Source: Acetobacteraceae bacterium
GTDB taxonomy: Bacteria > Pseudomonadota > Alphaproteobacteria > Acetobacterales > Acetobacteraceae
NCBI GenBank assembly: GCA_031291725.1
Contig: JARLIM010000020.1
Coordinates: 1-64,000, forward strand
DNA: 64,000 nt
Reading direction: 5' to 3'
Each line of letters opens with the position of its first letter. Within the stretch, counting starts at the first letter, position 1. The notes beneath the pieces were generated by a model that did not search any database, was not told the DNA's origin, and saw nothing but the letters and a program-made list of their open reading frames with translations. This document shows positions 18,789 to 28,164 of this stretch, in pieces. The position numbers and the translations under genes were made by a program.

Positions 18789-20093
18789 TCAGCGCCACGC
18801 CCGCGCCACTTTGAACGCATCCCCCACCAGCCCGCGCCAGCCGCGCGCGGCGCGCAGATCGCGCACGATCTCGCCTTCCTTGCTGCGCTTATCCACGCCA
18901 TCCACCCGCAACCAGATCTGCGCCGCCCGGCTGGCGATGCGCGGATACAGGTCGAGGAAATGCTTGTTGCGATGCAGCAGCGCCGGAATGCCACGGTATT
19001 TCTTCAGATCCTTCATCACGAAGCTCGCCTCCAGCCGCCTTCGGTATTCCGCCAGATTTTCCGCCGAACACGCCTCGCGCCGCCGCTTCAGCCACACCAC
19101 CGTCTCGGCGGCGATCCGCCCCGACGTCATCGCCAGATTCGAGCCTTCACGGTGCACGGCGTTGACGAAATGCGCCGCGTCGCCCACCACCAGCCAGCCC
19201 TCGCCATATAATTGCGGCACCGCCTTGTAGCCGCCCTCGGGGATCAGATGGGCGGCATATTCGCGCACTTCCGAGCCTTCGAGCAGACTGCGGATGCTGG
19301 GATGCGCCTTGAATGCCTCCAGCAAGGCCGAGGAACTCACCCGGTTTTCCGCCAGATCCTGCACCATGCAGCCAATGCCGACCGAGATCGATTCCCGGTT
19401 GGTGTAGAGGAATGCCGTGCCCACCATGCCCTTGGTGATGGTGCCCATCGCCTCGATCACCACGCCCTCATCGCCCTTGAGGTTGAAGCGGGCGGCGATC
19501 ACCTCCTCGGGCAGGAAATGCATCTCCTTCACCGCCAGCGCCACATGGGCGGGCTGCAACTCCTGCCGCAGCCCGGCGCGCTGACCGACAAGGCCGTTGA
19601 CGCCCTCGGCCAAAATCACCACATCGGCCAGGATCGCATCGCCATGCCGGTCGGTCTTCACCCCGATCACCCGGCCATTGGTGTCTTTCAACAGTTCGGT
19701 GACGGTGGTTTCGCACAGCACCACCGCCCCCGCCTCACGCACCCGGCGATTGAACCAGCGATCGAACTGGCTGCGGATGATGGTGTAGCGGTTGGGCTTT
19801 TCCTCGTTGAAGCTGTCGGAGCGGTAATGCATGCCGGTGTGGGAATTGTCGTCCATCATCCACATGCGCTGCTCGACGATGTGGCGTTCCAGCGGGGCAT
19901 CCTCGCGGAAATCCGGCATCAGCTTTTCCAGCGCATCGGCGTAGAGAATCGCCCCCTGCACGTTCTTCGAGCCGGCATATTCCCCGCGCTCCAGCTGCAA
20001 CACCTTCAACCCGCTTTTGGCCAGGGTATAGGCCGCCGCGTTCCCAGCCGGCCCCGCACCGATCACGATGGCGTCGAACACTTCAAGAGACAT
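18789..20093 (-). CDS. fixC: FixC flavoprotein (ETF:quinone oxidoreductase-like)
   Basis: 434-aa FAD protein of the ETF-QO/FixC family, bringing electrons from FixAB to quinone. Dinucleotide-binding motif [11 protein letters not shown] starts at residue 11; further motifs are [13 protein letters not shown] and [20 protein letters not shown] (FAD contact). It is shorter than mitochondrial ETF-QO because the iron-sulfur domain is a separate protein, FixX. Begins 10 bp after fixB; AGGAG precedes the ATG. Confidence 0.96.
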   Translation of the reverse strand: MSLEVFDAIVIGAGPAGNAAAYTLAKSGLKVLQLERGEYAGSKNVQGAILYADALEKLMPDFREDAPLERHIVEQRMWMMDDNSHTGMHYRSDSFNEEKPNRYTIIRSQFDRWFNRRVREAGAVVLCETTVTELLKDTNGRVIGVKTDRHGDAILADVVILAEGVNGLVGQRAGLRQELQPAHVALAVKEMHFLPEEVIAARFNLKGDEGVVIEAMGTITKGMVGTAFLYTNRESISVGIGCMVQDLAENRVSSSALLEAFKAHPSIRSLLEGSEVREYAAHLIPEGGYKAVPQLYGEGWLVVGDAAHFVNAVHREGSNLAMTSGRIAAETVVWLKRRREACSAENLAEYRRRLEASFVMKDLKKYRGIPALLHRNKHFLDLYPRIASRAAQIWLRVDGVDKRSKEGEIVRDLRAARGWRGLVGDAFKVARAWR

Positions 20094-20103
20094 GGCGATG
20101 CTC

Positions 20104-21192
20104 CTAACCAGCCAGCCGGTTGACGGAGAGGCGTTTGCGGAAGGTGTCGGTCAGTATCGGCAGAAACTCGGTGGCGTCGGCGACGATGCCGAGATGGGCG
20201 AAATCGAATATCGGCGCTGTCGGATCGGTGTTGATCGCCACGATCAAATCCGCGCCCTCCACCCCCACGCGATGCTGAATCGCCCCGGAAATCCCGGCGG
20301 CGATATACAAACGCGGGCGGATGGTCCTGCCGGTCTGGCCGATCTGGCGATCTGCGGTGATCCAGCCCTTTTGCACCAAGGGCCGCGAGCCGCCCCATTC
20401 GCCGCCCAGCACCTCGGCCAGATTGCGCACGAGTTGGAAATTCTCCGCCGAGCGCAGCCCCAATCCACCGGCGACGACGATATCGGCATAGGCCAATTGC
20501 GCCTTGTTGCTGTCGCGATCCGGCAGGAAGCGCAGCACTTTGGTCACGATGTCCTCTTCCCGCAGATCCAGCCTGTGTTCAACGATGCGCCCGGTGCGCT
20601 GCGGGTCCGCCTTGGGCATCGACATCACGCGCGGGCGGACCGTGGCCATTTGCGGGCGGACATTCAGCGTGTGGATCGTGCACAGCAGCGAGCCGCCGAA
20701 GGTCGGGCGGGTGGCGGCCAGCGAGCGTTCGGCGTCAATGGCAAGCTCGGTGCAATCGGCGGTCAGCCCCGTCAGCAGCGTGGTGGCAACCGATCCGGCC
20801 AGATCGCGCCCCAGCACGGTTGCCCCGAGCAGCAGGATTTCCGGCTTATAGGTGTTGACCAACTCGGTCATCGCCCGCGTGTACGGCTCGTTGCGGTAAT
20901 GCGCCAGGACCGGCTCGGCGGTGATGTAGGTAACATCGGCCCCATGCGCGAAGGCGGCATTGGCGACCTCGATCATCTGGCCATGATCGCCGCCGAGCGC
21001 CACACCCGCCAATTCCCCGCCGAGCCGATCGGCCAGCTTGCGGCCCTCGCCGAGCAGTTCGAGCGAGACCGGGTGGATCGCGCCGTGTTCATATTCCATG
21101 AACACCCAGACATGACGATAGGCTTTGAAATGCTCCGGCAATTCCTTGCGCATTCCGGCCCGGCTGCCGCCGGCATGTGCTGTCCCGCTCAT
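20104..21192 (-). CDS. fixB: FixB, electron transfer flavoprotein alpha subunit
   Basis: 362-aa EtfA-like subunit. The C-terminal FAD domain is clear: [37 protein letters not shown], and [18 protein letters not shown]. With FixA it forms the bifurcating ETF for nitrogenase electron supply. ATG 21192 (GGAGG eight bases upstream) is preferred to the TTG at 21210 that would overlap fixA. Confidence 0.96.
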   Translation of the reverse strand: MSGTAHAGGSRAGMRKELPEHFKAYRHVWVFMEYEHGAIHPVSLELLGEGRKLADRLGGELAGVALGGDHGQMIEVANAAFAHGADVTYITAEPVLAHYRNEPYTRAMTELVNTYKPEILLLGATVLGRDLAGSVATTLLTGLTADCTELAIDAERSLAATRPTFGGSLLCTIHTLNVRPQMATVRPRVMSMPKADPQRTGRIVEHRLDLREEDIVTKVLRFLPDRDSNKAQLAYADIVVAGGLGLRSAENFQLVRNLAEVLGGEWGGSRPLVQKGWITADRQIGQTGRTIRPRLYIAAGISGAIQHRVGVEGADLIVAINTDPTAPIFDFAHLGIVADATEFLPILTDTFRKRLSVNRLAG

Positions 21193-21206
21193 CTGTCCAG
21201 CCTCCG

Positions 21207-22061
21207 TCAATATTGCGCTGCGTGGGCAAGCAGATCGCCTTCAATCCCCGGCAATGCGTCGAAGATCCGCGCCATCATCGCCTCCGCCAATTCGCCCGGC
21301 GTCTTCTCGCGCGTGTCGAGCAGGCTCGCCTTGGTGGCGCGGCCCTTGGGGGCGAAGACGTTTTTCACCACGGTCGGCGAGCCACGCAGGCCGCATTTGG
21401 TCATCTCGGTGATGCCCGCCTGTGCGGCATTCCACACCGTCACCTCCGCCCGCGCCGCCCGCAATGCGTCGGCCAGACGACCGCGACGGATCTCGCTGGT
21501 GCCTTCCAGCACGGTGATCAGGGCCGGCAATCGCGTCGCCAATTCCTGCACCCCGCCCTCCGCCCGGCGCGAGACCTCGATGGTGCGCGCTGCCAGATCG
21601 ACCGCGCCAATGGCCGAGACATAGGTCAGTTGATTGAGCCCCAAACGCCGCGCGATGCCCGGCCCCACCTGCGCGGTGTCACCGTCGATGGTCTGCTTGC
21701 CGGTGAAGACGACATCGGGCGTGCCCCAGCTTTCGCCAATCTTCTGGATCGCCATCGACAGCGCATAACTCGTCGCCAGCGTGTCCGAGCCTGCGAAGAA
21801 GCGATCCGTCAGCAGCACCGCGCGATCCGCGCCGAAGGTGAGCGCCTTGCGCAGCGAATCCTCCGCCATCGGAGGCCCCATCGTCAGCACCGTCACCGCG
21901 CCGCCCAGCCGGTCGCGCAGGCGCAACGCCTCTTCCAGCGCGAAGAGATCATACGGATTGATGATCGTCGGAACACCTTGCCGCATGATGGTGTTGTGCA
22001 CCGGATGCACGCGGATCTGCGCGCTGTCGGGAACCTGTTTGATGCAGACCACGATGTGCAT
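21207..22061 (-). CDS. fixA: FixA, electron transfer flavoprotein beta subunit
   Basis: 284-aa EtfB-like subunit. It starts [20 protein letters not shown] and contains [17 protein letters not shown] and [20 protein letters not shown], with the residues that bind the bifurcating FAD region in Fix-type ETFs. CAGGAG lies six bases upstream of the ATG. Its start is 14 bp after nifW. Confidence 0.96.
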   Translation of the reverse strand: MHIVVCIKQVPDSAQIRVHPVHNTIMRQGVPTIINPYDLFALEEALRLRDRLGGAVTVLTMGPPMAEDSLRKALTFGADRAVLLTDRFFAGSDTLATSYALSMAIQKIGESWGTPDVVFTGKQTIDGDTAQVGPGIARRLGLNQLTYVSAIGAVDLAARTIEVSRRAEGGVQELATRLPALITVLEGTSEIRRGRLADALRAARAEVTVWNAAQAGITEMTKCGLRGSPTVVKNVFAPKGRATKASLLDTREKTPGELAEAMMARIFDALPGIEGDLLAHAAQY

Positions 22062-22075
22062 GGCATGCTCCTGCG

Positions 22076-22399
22076 TCAGGTGGTGGGGAACAGCGCGGCG
22101 AGCGGCACGAAGCCGCTGCGCTTCGGATTGGCCGCCTCGCGCAGCACCTTGAAGACGCGCTCCTGCAGCGGGCTGGAGGCGAGGAAATCGCCATAGGCTT
22201 GCGACAACGCCGCCCGCAGCACCGCACGCGCCTCCTCGTCGCCGGCCCCGTCCGGCACGCTGGCGACGTAATCGCGCATCCGCCGCAGAATGTGCAGGCG
22301 CGCGACATTGAGCACCGCCGGGTCGGCTTCCAGACCGAGCAGAGCGAAGATCTCCTCAGCCGAGGACACCTCGGCCAATTGGCTGAGAATTGGGCTCAT
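22076..22399 (-). CDS. nifW: NifW nitrogenase-stabilising/protective protein
   Basis: 107-aa protein protecting the MoFe protein against oxygen in other diazotrophs. It has the NifW pattern SSAEEIFALLGLEADPAVLN, then VARLHILRRMRDYV and SSPLQERVFKVLREA. ATG 22399 with GGAGG eight bases upstream; it overlaps the preceding 48-aa ORF by 4 bp. No structural nitrogenase gene is in the window, so the protein's target must be encoded elsewhere. Confidence 0.9.
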   Translation of the reverse strand: MSPILSQLAEVSSAEEIFALLGLEADPAVLNVARLHILRRMRDYVASVPDGAGDEEARAVLRAALSQAYGDFLASSPLQERVFKVLREAANPKRSGFVPLAALFPTT

Positions 22400-22542
22400 G
22401 GCTCCATCCTCCAGGGCGATTGATGGACCATCTCGGCGAGGCTGGACAGCAAACGCTGCCACAGACTCAGCCGGGACATCGGGCGGCGATGGCGGAGATC
22501 TTCGGCCATCGCCTGGGCGAGACGGGTGTTGATGTCACACAT
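22396..22542 (-). CDS. 48-aa ORF of unknown function between nifS and nifW
   Basis: ATG 22542 lies inside the nifS stop region (ATGTGTGA, 8-bp overlap), and the ORF ends in ATGA, overlapping nifW by 4 bp. This double coupling strongly suggests translation. The peptide is basic and amphipathic, with LAQAMAEDLRHRRPMSRLSL and a Trp-containing C-terminus ending QSPWRMEP. It has no cysteine pair and no membrane helix. I do not recognise a family. Confidence 0.55.
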   Translation of the reverse strand: MCDINTRLAQAMAEDLRHRRPMSRLSLWQRLLSSLAEMVHQSPWRMEP

Positions 22543-23737
22543 AGCTCGGCTGGAACGCCCGATCCGCGCCCCCCTCCTTCGCCCAGAACGGCGAGAGTGC
22601 GCGCAATTGCGCAATGATCGGCGGCATCGCCTCCAAGACCTGATCCACATCCGCCTCGGTGTTGTCGCGCGAGAGAGAGAAGCGGATCGCACCATGTGCC
22701 GCCGTGTACGGCACCTTCATCGCCCGCAGCACATGCGACGGCTCCAACGAACCCGAGGTGCAGGCCGAGCCGGACGAGGCAGCAATCCCCGCCTTGTTCA
22801 GCAACAGCAAAATGCCCTCACCTTCCACATATTCGAAGGCGATGTTGGCGGTGTTGGGCAGGCGGTGATCGACGTCACCGGTGACGAAGGCATTGCCGAT
22901 GCGGTGCAGCAGCCCCTTCTCCAACCGATCCCGCAACGCGCGCACACGGGTGTTCTCCTCCCCCAGATGCGCCTCCGCCAGCGCCGCCGCCATGCCGAGG
23001 CCGACAATGCCGGGCGCATTCTCCGTGCCCGCCCGCCGTCCACGTTCCTGATGCCCGCCCCGGATCATCGGCCGCAGCCGCACGCCCTTGCGAACATACA
23101 GCGCGCCAATGCCCTTCGGCGCGTGCAGCTTGTGGCCGGAGAGCGAGAGCAGATCGATTTCGGACGTCTTGAGGTCCATCGGAATTTTGCCCACCGCCTG
23201 CACCGCATCGGTGTGAAACAACGCGCCCGCCTCATGCGCCAGATCGGCCAGCGTCTCGACCGGGAAGATCGTGCCGGTTTCGTTGTTGGCCCACATCACC
23301 GAGGCAATCGCGGTGCGCGGGCTGAGTGCGCGACGATAAGCCTCGATATCCAGCCGTCCCCGGCTATCGACGCCGATGTAATGCACCTTGGTGCCCCGGC
23401 TTTTCTCCAACCAGGCGCAGAGATTGAGGATCGCCGGATGTTCCACCGCCGTGGTGACAATCTCACTGCGCCCGCCTTGCGTCTCAATGGCGGAGAGCAG
23501 CGCGGTGTTGTCCGATTCGGTGCCGCCGGCGGTCCAAACGATTTCATGATCGAATTCGGCCCCGAGCAGCGACTGCATCCGCTGGCGCGCGGTCTTCAAC
23601 GTCCCACTCACCGCCGCGCCGAAGCTGTGCATCGAAGAGGCGTTGCCGAAATGCTCGGTGAACAGCGGGATCATCGCCTCCACCACCGCAGGATCAACCC
23701 GCGTGGTGGCATTGTTGTCGAGATATACGGCGCGCAT
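22535..23737 (-). CDS. nifS: NifS cysteine desulfurase
   Basis: 400-aa PLP enzyme that takes sulfur from cysteine for nitrogenase Fe-S clusters. PLP-binding Lys203 is in SLSGHKLHAPKG and the catalytic Cys326 in SSGSACTSGSLEPSHVL. The N-terminus is the standard YLDNNATTRVDP. ATG 23737 is chosen although the frame stays open upstream into nifU; a GGGGAGAGCAGCCC stretch precedes it. 14 bp after nifU. Confidence 0.97.
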   Translation of the reverse strand: MRAVYLDNNATTRVDPAVVEAMIPLFTEHFGNASSMHSFGAAVSGTLKTARQRMQSLLGAEFDHEIVWTAGGTESDNTALLSAIETQGGRSEIVTTAVEHPAILNLCAWLEKSRGTKVHYIGVDSRGRLDIEAYRRALSPRTAIASVMWANNETGTIFPVETLADLAHEAGALFHTDAVQAVGKIPMDLKTSEIDLLSLSGHKLHAPKGIGALYVRKGVRLRPMIRGGHQERGRRAGTENAPGIVGLGMAAALAEAHLGEENTRVRALRDRLEKGLLHRIGNAFVTGDVDHRLPNTANIAFEYVEGEGILLLLNKAGIAASSGSACTSGSLEPSHVLRAMKVPYTAAHGAIRFSLSRDNTEADVDQVLEAMPPIIAQLRALSPFWAKEGGADRAFQPSYV

Positions 23738-23751
23738 GGGCTGCTCTCCCC

Positions 23752-24681
23752 TCAATGACTGCCTGGGACGGGTATGACGCGCAACGGGTGGCCGAGTTTG
23801 GCGATCAGCCGTTCCTGGATGCCCCCCACCGTCACGCTCGCCATCTGACAGCCGACGCAGGCACCGGAGAGCCGGACCAGCACGCGGTCGCCATCGACAT
23901 CGACCAACTCGCAATCGCCGCCATCGGCGCGCAGGAACGGGCGCAACTCCTCAATCGCCGCTTCGATGACGCGGATCTTTTGCAGCATCGTCATGCCGCC
24001 CTTGGGGGCAGCGGGGGCGAGTGGGGATTGCTTGGCGCTAATCCGGCGCTGCGGCACGGCGTTCGCGGCGGGATCGAAAGCCAGCGCCGAATCCAACGCG
24101 CCTTCCGCCACCATCGCCTGATTGGTCCGCGTCAGCACGGCTTCCACCGCCTCGACACAGGTGCCGCAAGAGCCGACTGCCTTGGTGAAATGCGTCACCT
24201 GCTCCATCGAGGTGAGGTGATTGATGCGGATCGCCCGCTCCACCACGCCCTCATCGATGCCGAAGCATTTGCAGACCAGCGCGCCTTCCTCGTGGTCATC
24301 CTCCCACGTCTCGCCGCGATAATTGGCAATCGCCGCGCGCAGGGCCTCGTAGCCCATCACCGAGCAATGCATCTTCTCCGGCGGCAGACCGCCGAGGAAA
24401 TCGGCGATGTCCTGATTGGTGATCTCCAACGCCTGCGTCACCGTCTTGCCGATGACGATCTCGGTCAGCGCCGAGGAGGAGGCAATCGCCGAGCCGCAGC
24501 CGAAGGTCTGGAAGCGGGCATCGAGAATGATCTCGCTCTGCGGCTCCACCTTGAGCATCAGCCGCAGCGCATCGCCGCAGGAGATCGCCCCCACCTCGCC
24601 CACCGCATTGGCTTCTGCAAGCGCACCGGCATTTTTGGGGGCGAAGAAATATTCCTTCACCTTGTCGGTATATTCCCACAT
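23752..24681 (-). CDS. nifU: NifU Fe-S scaffold protein
   Basis: 309-aa three-domain scaffold on which nitrogenase-bound clusters are built. The N-terminal IscU-like domain has C35, C62 and C106. The central Bfd-like [2Fe-2S] domain has C137/C139 and C172/C175. The C-terminal Nfu domain carries C275-x2-C278 ([15 protein letters not shown]). This complete architecture is specific to nitrogen-fixation NifU, not housekeeping IscU. ATG 24681 follows GGAGAGCGGGCG. Confidence 0.97.
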   Translation of the reverse strand: MWEYTDKVKEYFFAPKNAGALAEANAVGEVGAISCGDALRLMLKVEPQSEIILDARFQTFGCGSAIASSSALTEIVIGKTVTQALEITNQDIADFLGGLPPEKMHCSVMGYEALRAAIANYRGETWEDDHEEGALVCKCFGIDEGVVERAIRINHLTSMEQVTHFTKAVGSCGTCVEAVEAVLTRTNQAMVAEGALDSALAFDPAANAVPQRRISAKQSPLAPAAPKGGMTMLQKIRVIEAAIEELRPFLRADGGDCELVDVDGDRVLVRLSGACVGCQMASVTVGGIQERLIAKLGHPLRVIPVPGSH

Positions 24682-24693
24682 CGCCCGCTCTCC

Positions 24694-25014
24694 TCAGCCG
24701 AAAGACTTGCCGCAGGAGCATTTTGCTGCGGCATGGGGGTTTTCGAATGCGAAGCCGGAGCCTTCGAGGGCGGTGATGAAATCCACCTTCGTGCCGGCGA
24801 TATGCGGCTGGCTGGCCGCATCGACGTAAATCCTCACGCCGTCGGCTTCGATCAGGTGGTCGGTGGGGTCAGGGGTTTCGACGAACCCCATGCTGTATTT
24901 CAACCCGGCACATCCGCCCGCTTGCACCATGATGCGCAGCCCGGCAGCCGGGGTTGATGTGCCCGCCAGGGCAGTGCGAACGGCACTGACGGCATTGTCG
25001 GTCAACTGGATCAT
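24694..25014 (-). CDS. iscA: Nif-type IscA/HesB A-type Fe-S carrier
   Basis: 106-aa A-type carrier with the three conserved cysteines C35 (QAGGCAGLKY), C99 and C101 (KCSCGKSF). As first gene of the nifU-nifS run it is the NifIscA (IscN) homologue that accepts or passes on clusters. ATG 25014 is about 30 bp after the predicted sigma-54 transcription start; an upstream in-frame start at 25032 is less likely. Confidence 0.93.
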   Translation of the reverse strand: MIQLTDNAVSAVRTALAGTSTPAAGLRIMVQAGGCAGLKYSMGFVETPDPTDHLIEADGVRIYVDAASQPHIAGTKVDFITALEGSGFAFENPHAAAKCSCGKSFG

Positions 25015-25055
25015 GCCTGCCTCTCCACGCAAGGAATTGCCTGGAGAGGGTGGAA

Positions 25056-25071
25056 TGCATCAGCTATGCCA
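25056..25071 (-). promoter_or_regulatory. Sigma-54 (-24/-12) promoter of the nif operon
   Basis: On the minus strand TGGCATAGCTGATGCA keeps the invariant GG and GC dinucleotides exactly ten bases apart and matches most of TGGCACG-N4-TTGCA. It is 41 bp upstream of the iscA start, giving a leader of about 30 nt. Position at the head of a nif operon supports it. Confidence 0.8.
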
Positions 25072-25110
25072 GTTTATAACTGCATGATATTCAAGAGTAT
25101 TTTTTGGATG

Positions 25111-25126
25111 TGTCGGGATGACGACA
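25111..25126. promoter_or_regulatory. NifA upstream activator sequence
   Basis: TGT-N10-ACA (TGTCGGGATGACGACA), the NifA-binding consensus, centred about 74 bp upstream of the predicted sigma-54 start. The spacing suits an enhancer contacting RNA polymerase by looping. Confidence 0.75.
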
Positions 25127-25154
25127 CCGACAATGTCGGAATTGGAAAACGGGC

Positions 25155-26675
25155 TTACATCGTCGCCCCTTGCACCCAGGGCGCGAACTCGGCACCGCCG
25201 AAGTCGAATTGCTCGCTCTTGGTCTGCTCACCTGAGGCGGTGCGCAGGATGTGATCGAAAATGCGCGCCCCACATTCCTGAATGCTCTCGCCCTCGTCGA
25301 GGATGGTGCCGCAATTGATGTCCATGTCGTCCTCCATCCGGCGATACATCAGCGAGTTTGTCGCCAATTTGATGGAAGGCGCGGGCTTGCAGCCGAACAC
25401 CGAGCCACGGCCGGTGGTGAAGCACACCAGATTCGCCCCACCCGCCACCTGCCCCGTGGCCGCCACCGGGTCGTATCCGGGCGTGTCCATGAACACGAAG
25501 CCCTTCTTCGTCACCGCTTCGGCGTAATCGAGCACATCGACCAGATTGGTGGTGCCGCCCTTGGCCATCGCACCGAGGGATTTCTCCAGAATCGTGGTAA
25601 GCCCCCCCGCCTTGTTGCCCGGCGACGGGTTGGCGTTCATCTCGGCCCCCTCGCGCTCGGTGTATTCCTCCCACCAGCGCATCAGCCGCACCAATTTCTC
25701 GCCCACCTCGCGCGAGACGGCGCGGCGGGTGAGCAGATGTTCAGCGCCGTAAGTCTCAGGCGTTTCCGACAGAATCACCGTGCCGCCGTGGCGGACCAGC
25801 AAATCCGAAGCCGCCCCCAAAGCCGGGTTGGCCGAGACGCCGGAATAGCCGTCCGAGCCGCCACATTGCAGCGCCACGATCAACTCGCTGGCCGCAACCG
25901 GCTCGCGCTTGACCCTGTTGCTGTCGGCCAGCACCTCTTTGACGAAATCGATGCCCGCCATCACCGTCTTGCGGCTGCCGCCCATTTCCTGGATGTCGAA
26001 TCCGCGCAGGCGACCGGCGAGCTTCTGCTCCTCCATCAACCCGCCGATCTGGTTCACCTCGCAGCCGAGGCCCAGCACGATGACATGGCTGAAATTCACA
26101 TGCCTTGCGTAGCCGCCCAGCGTGCGGCGCAGGATTCGCAGCGGCTCGTGCTGGGTCATGCCGCAGCCGGTTTTGTGGGTGAGGGCGACGACGCCATCCA
26201 CATTCGGGAAATCCGCCAGCGGATCGTGGCCGGTGAGCGGGTTGCGTTTGAATTGTTCGGCGACAACATGCGCCACATGCGCAGAGCAATTCACCGAGGT
26301 GAGAATGCCGATATAGTTGCGCGTGGCGAATCGGCCATCCGGGCGGCGAATGCCCATGAATGTCGCCGGATTGTCGAAATACGCCGTCGGTTGCGCCGCC
26401 ACGCCGTAATCGTAATCCAGTGCCAACTCGCCCATGCCGCAATTATGGGTGTGGATGTGCTCACCCGGTGCGATGTCGGTGGTGGCAAATCCGATAATCT
26501 GGCCGTAGCGCACCACCGGGTCGCCCTTGGCAAAGGCGCGGATCGCCCCTTTATGGCCAGCCGGAATCCGCTGGGTGGCGGCAATGCCGGGGGCAAGGTC
26601 GATGCCGGGCAGCACGGTGGCGCGGGCAATGACCACGCCGTCGTCGGGGTGAAGGCGGATGACGGGCGTGGTCAT
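25155..26675 (-). CDS. UxaA-family hydrolase (altronate/sugar-acid dehydratase-like)
   Basis: 506-aa full-length UxaA-type protein: an N-terminal SAF domain (IRLHPDDGVVIARATVLPG, HNCGMGEL) joined to the catalytic D-altronate/galactarate dehydratase domain with THKTGCGMTQ, GLGCEVNQIGGL and ALQCGGSDGYSG cysteines. It would dehydrate an aldonate or related hydroxy acid. Exact substrate cannot be read. ATG 26675 follows GAGGAG. Followed upstream by an HpcH/HpaI aldolase gene 13 bp away, a dehydratase-aldolase pair. Confidence 0.88.
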   Translation of the reverse strand: MTTPVIRLHPDDGVVIARATVLPGIDLAPGIAATQRIPAGHKGAIRAFAKGDPVVRYGQIIGFATTDIAPGEHIHTHNCGMGELALDYDYGVAAQPTAYFDNPATFMGIRRPDGRFATRNYIGILTSVNCSAHVAHVVAEQFKRNPLTGHDPLADFPNVDGVVALTHKTGCGMTQHEPLRILRRTLGGYARHVNFSHVIVLGLGCEVNQIGGLMEEQKLAGRLRGFDIQEMGGSRKTVMAGIDFVKEVLADSNRVKREPVAASELIVALQCGGSDGYSGVSANPALGAASDLLVRHGGTVILSETPETYGAEHLLTRRAVSREVGEKLVRLMRWWEEYTEREGAEMNANPSPGNKAGGLTTILEKSLGAMAKGGTTNLVDVLDYAEAVTKKGFVFMDTPGYDPVAATGQVAGGANLVCFTTGRGSVFGCKPAPSIKLATNSLMYRRMEDDMDINCGTILDEGESIQECGARIFDHILRTASGEQTKSEQFDFGGAEFAPWVQGATM

Positions 26676-26688
26676 GGCTGCGTTCTCC

Positions 26689-27459
26689 TCAGGCGATGCC
26701 GTCGCGGACGGTCTTGATGGCGCCACGGGCTGCGGCGGACATCAGCGAGACGTCGTTGGTGATGGTGACGAGCTTGAAGCCCATCTTGATCGCGCGCACC
26801 GCATATTCCGCCGTGCCGCAATGAATGCCGGCATACAGGCCGCGCTTGCCGCATTCGGCAAGCACGCGATCGTAAATCGCCAGCATTTCGGGCTCTTCAC
26901 GATCCAGCTTCGGCACCAGACCATGGCTGAAGCCCAGATCGGACGGACCGATATAGACGCCCGTCAGGCCCGGCACGTCCAGAATGGCCTCCAGATTGGC
27001 CACCGCCGTGCGGGTTTCGATCATCGCCAGCACGATGATCTCGTCATTGGCCGTCGATTGATACGAACTCGCCGCACCATAGGCCGTCATGCGGATCGGG
27101 CCGTTCGAGCGCGCCCCCATCGGCGGATATTTGCTGTAGGAGACAAGGTTGCGCGCCTCTTCGGCGGTGTTGATCATCGGGCAGATCAGGCCATAGGCGC
27201 CGCCATCGAGCACCTTGCCGATAATGCCCGGCTCATTCCACGGCACGCGCACCATCGGCAGCGGCGGATATTTGCCCATCGCCTGGAAGCAGCGGATCAT
27301 CGACAGATAATCTTGCACGCCGTGCTGCAAATCGACAGTCAGGCTGTCGAAGCCACATTGCGCCATCGTCTCGGCCGCAAAGCCGTCCGGAATGGCCAAC
27401 CAACCATTGACCACAGCGCGACCTTCCGCCCAGGCCTGCATAATCTTGTTTTCCGGCAT
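26689..27459 (-). CDS. HpcH/HpaI-family aldolase
   Basis: 256-aa class II aldolase of the HpcH/HpaI (2-keto-3-deoxy acid) family, Mg2+-dependent and pyruvate-forming. Motifs are DSLTVDLQHGVQDY, MVRVPWNEPGIIGKVLDGGA, GLICPMINTAEEA and the metal ligands in VLAMIETRTAVANLE and GVYIGPSDLG. AAGGAGG six bases before ATG 27459. It probably cleaves the 2-keto-3-deoxy product of the adjacent UxaA protein. Confidence 0.88.
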   Translation of the reverse strand: MPENKIMQAWAEGRAVVNGWLAIPDGFAAETMAQCGFDSLTVDLQHGVQDYLSMIRCFQAMGKYPPLPMVRVPWNEPGIIGKVLDGGAYGLICPMINTAEEARNLVSYSKYPPMGARSNGPIRMTAYGAASSYQSTANDEIIVLAMIETRTAVANLEAILDVPGLTGVYIGPSDLGFSHGLVPKLDREEPEMLAIYDRVLAECGKRGLYAGIHCGTAEYAVRAIKMGFKLVTITNDVSLMSAAARGAIKTVRDGIA

Positions 27460-27594
27460 GGTGTCCTCCTTGCTTGTTAGCGGTAACGCTAGGCTGGCAA
27501 GGAAGAGCCGACAAGCCAGAACGGGTGGCCGATTCTGGCATGGCTTGTATCTGAATTGGGCGGAGCGCGGGCGGGTTCTGGCAGCGCAGGCAAC

Positions 27595-27621
27595 AAAAAA
27601 GGCGGCCGAAGCCGCCTTTTT
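27595..27621. terminator. Bidirectional intrinsic terminator after the atp operon
   Basis: GGCGGC/GCCGCC stem with a CGAA loop, flanked by six A on one side and five T on the other. On the minus strand it ends the atpI-B-E-F'-F transcript 20 bp after the atpF stop. Confidence 0.88.
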
Positions 27622-27641
27622 CGCAAACAATTCCAGCCTGA

Positions 27642-28154
27642 TCAGGCGGCCTTGGAGGCCAACGCTGCGGGCAGCTGGGCAATCGCCTTATCGACAATGG
27701 CAGCCGACGCATCGGCCGAGAGAGTCTCGACGATCACGTTGCGGGCCGCCACGCCAGCGACTTCGGCGGCGGCGAAACGGACCTGATCGACTGCGGCCTT
27801 TTCGGCGGCAGAGATGCGGTCCATCGCCATACGCTCACGGCGCTGGGCTGCCTGCTCGGCTTCGGCGATGGCGGCGGCGGCGAGGCGGGTGGCCTCACGC
27901 TTGGCGCCCTCGATCAGAGCCTGTGCTTCCGCCAGGGCGGTACTGCGACGCGCTTCGGCGTCCTTCAGCATCGCTTCGGCCTCACCACGCAAACGCTCGG
28001 CTTCGGACAGTTCGGTGCGGATCGTGTCAGCCCGCTTATCCAGGATGCCAGACAGCACGCCCCAGAGCTTCTTGCCGAAGATGACAAAGAAGATGACGAA
28101 TGCGATGGCAACCCAGCTACGCGGCTCAGCGAAGAAGCTTACCTGGTGTTCCAT
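27642..28154 (-). CDS. atpF: ATP synthase Fo subunit b
   Basis: 170-aa peripheral-stalk subunit: one N-terminal membrane helix (WVAIAFVIFFVIFGKKLW) and a long Ala/Glu/Arg-rich coiled coil. It pairs with b' in place of the bb homodimer. The start lies 10 bp after atpF'. Last gene of the Fo operon; F1 genes are elsewhere, as usual in alphaproteobacteria. Confidence 0.95.
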   Translation of the reverse strand: MEHQVSFFAEPRSWVAIAFVIFFVIFGKKLWGVLSGILDKRADTIRTELSEAERLRGEAEAMLKDAEARRSTALAEAQALIEGAKREATRLAAAAIAEAEQAAQRRERMAMDRISAAEKAAVDQVRFAAAEVAGVAARNVIVETLSADASAAIVDKAIAQLPAALASKAA

Positions 28155-28164
28155 GGTGAACTCC

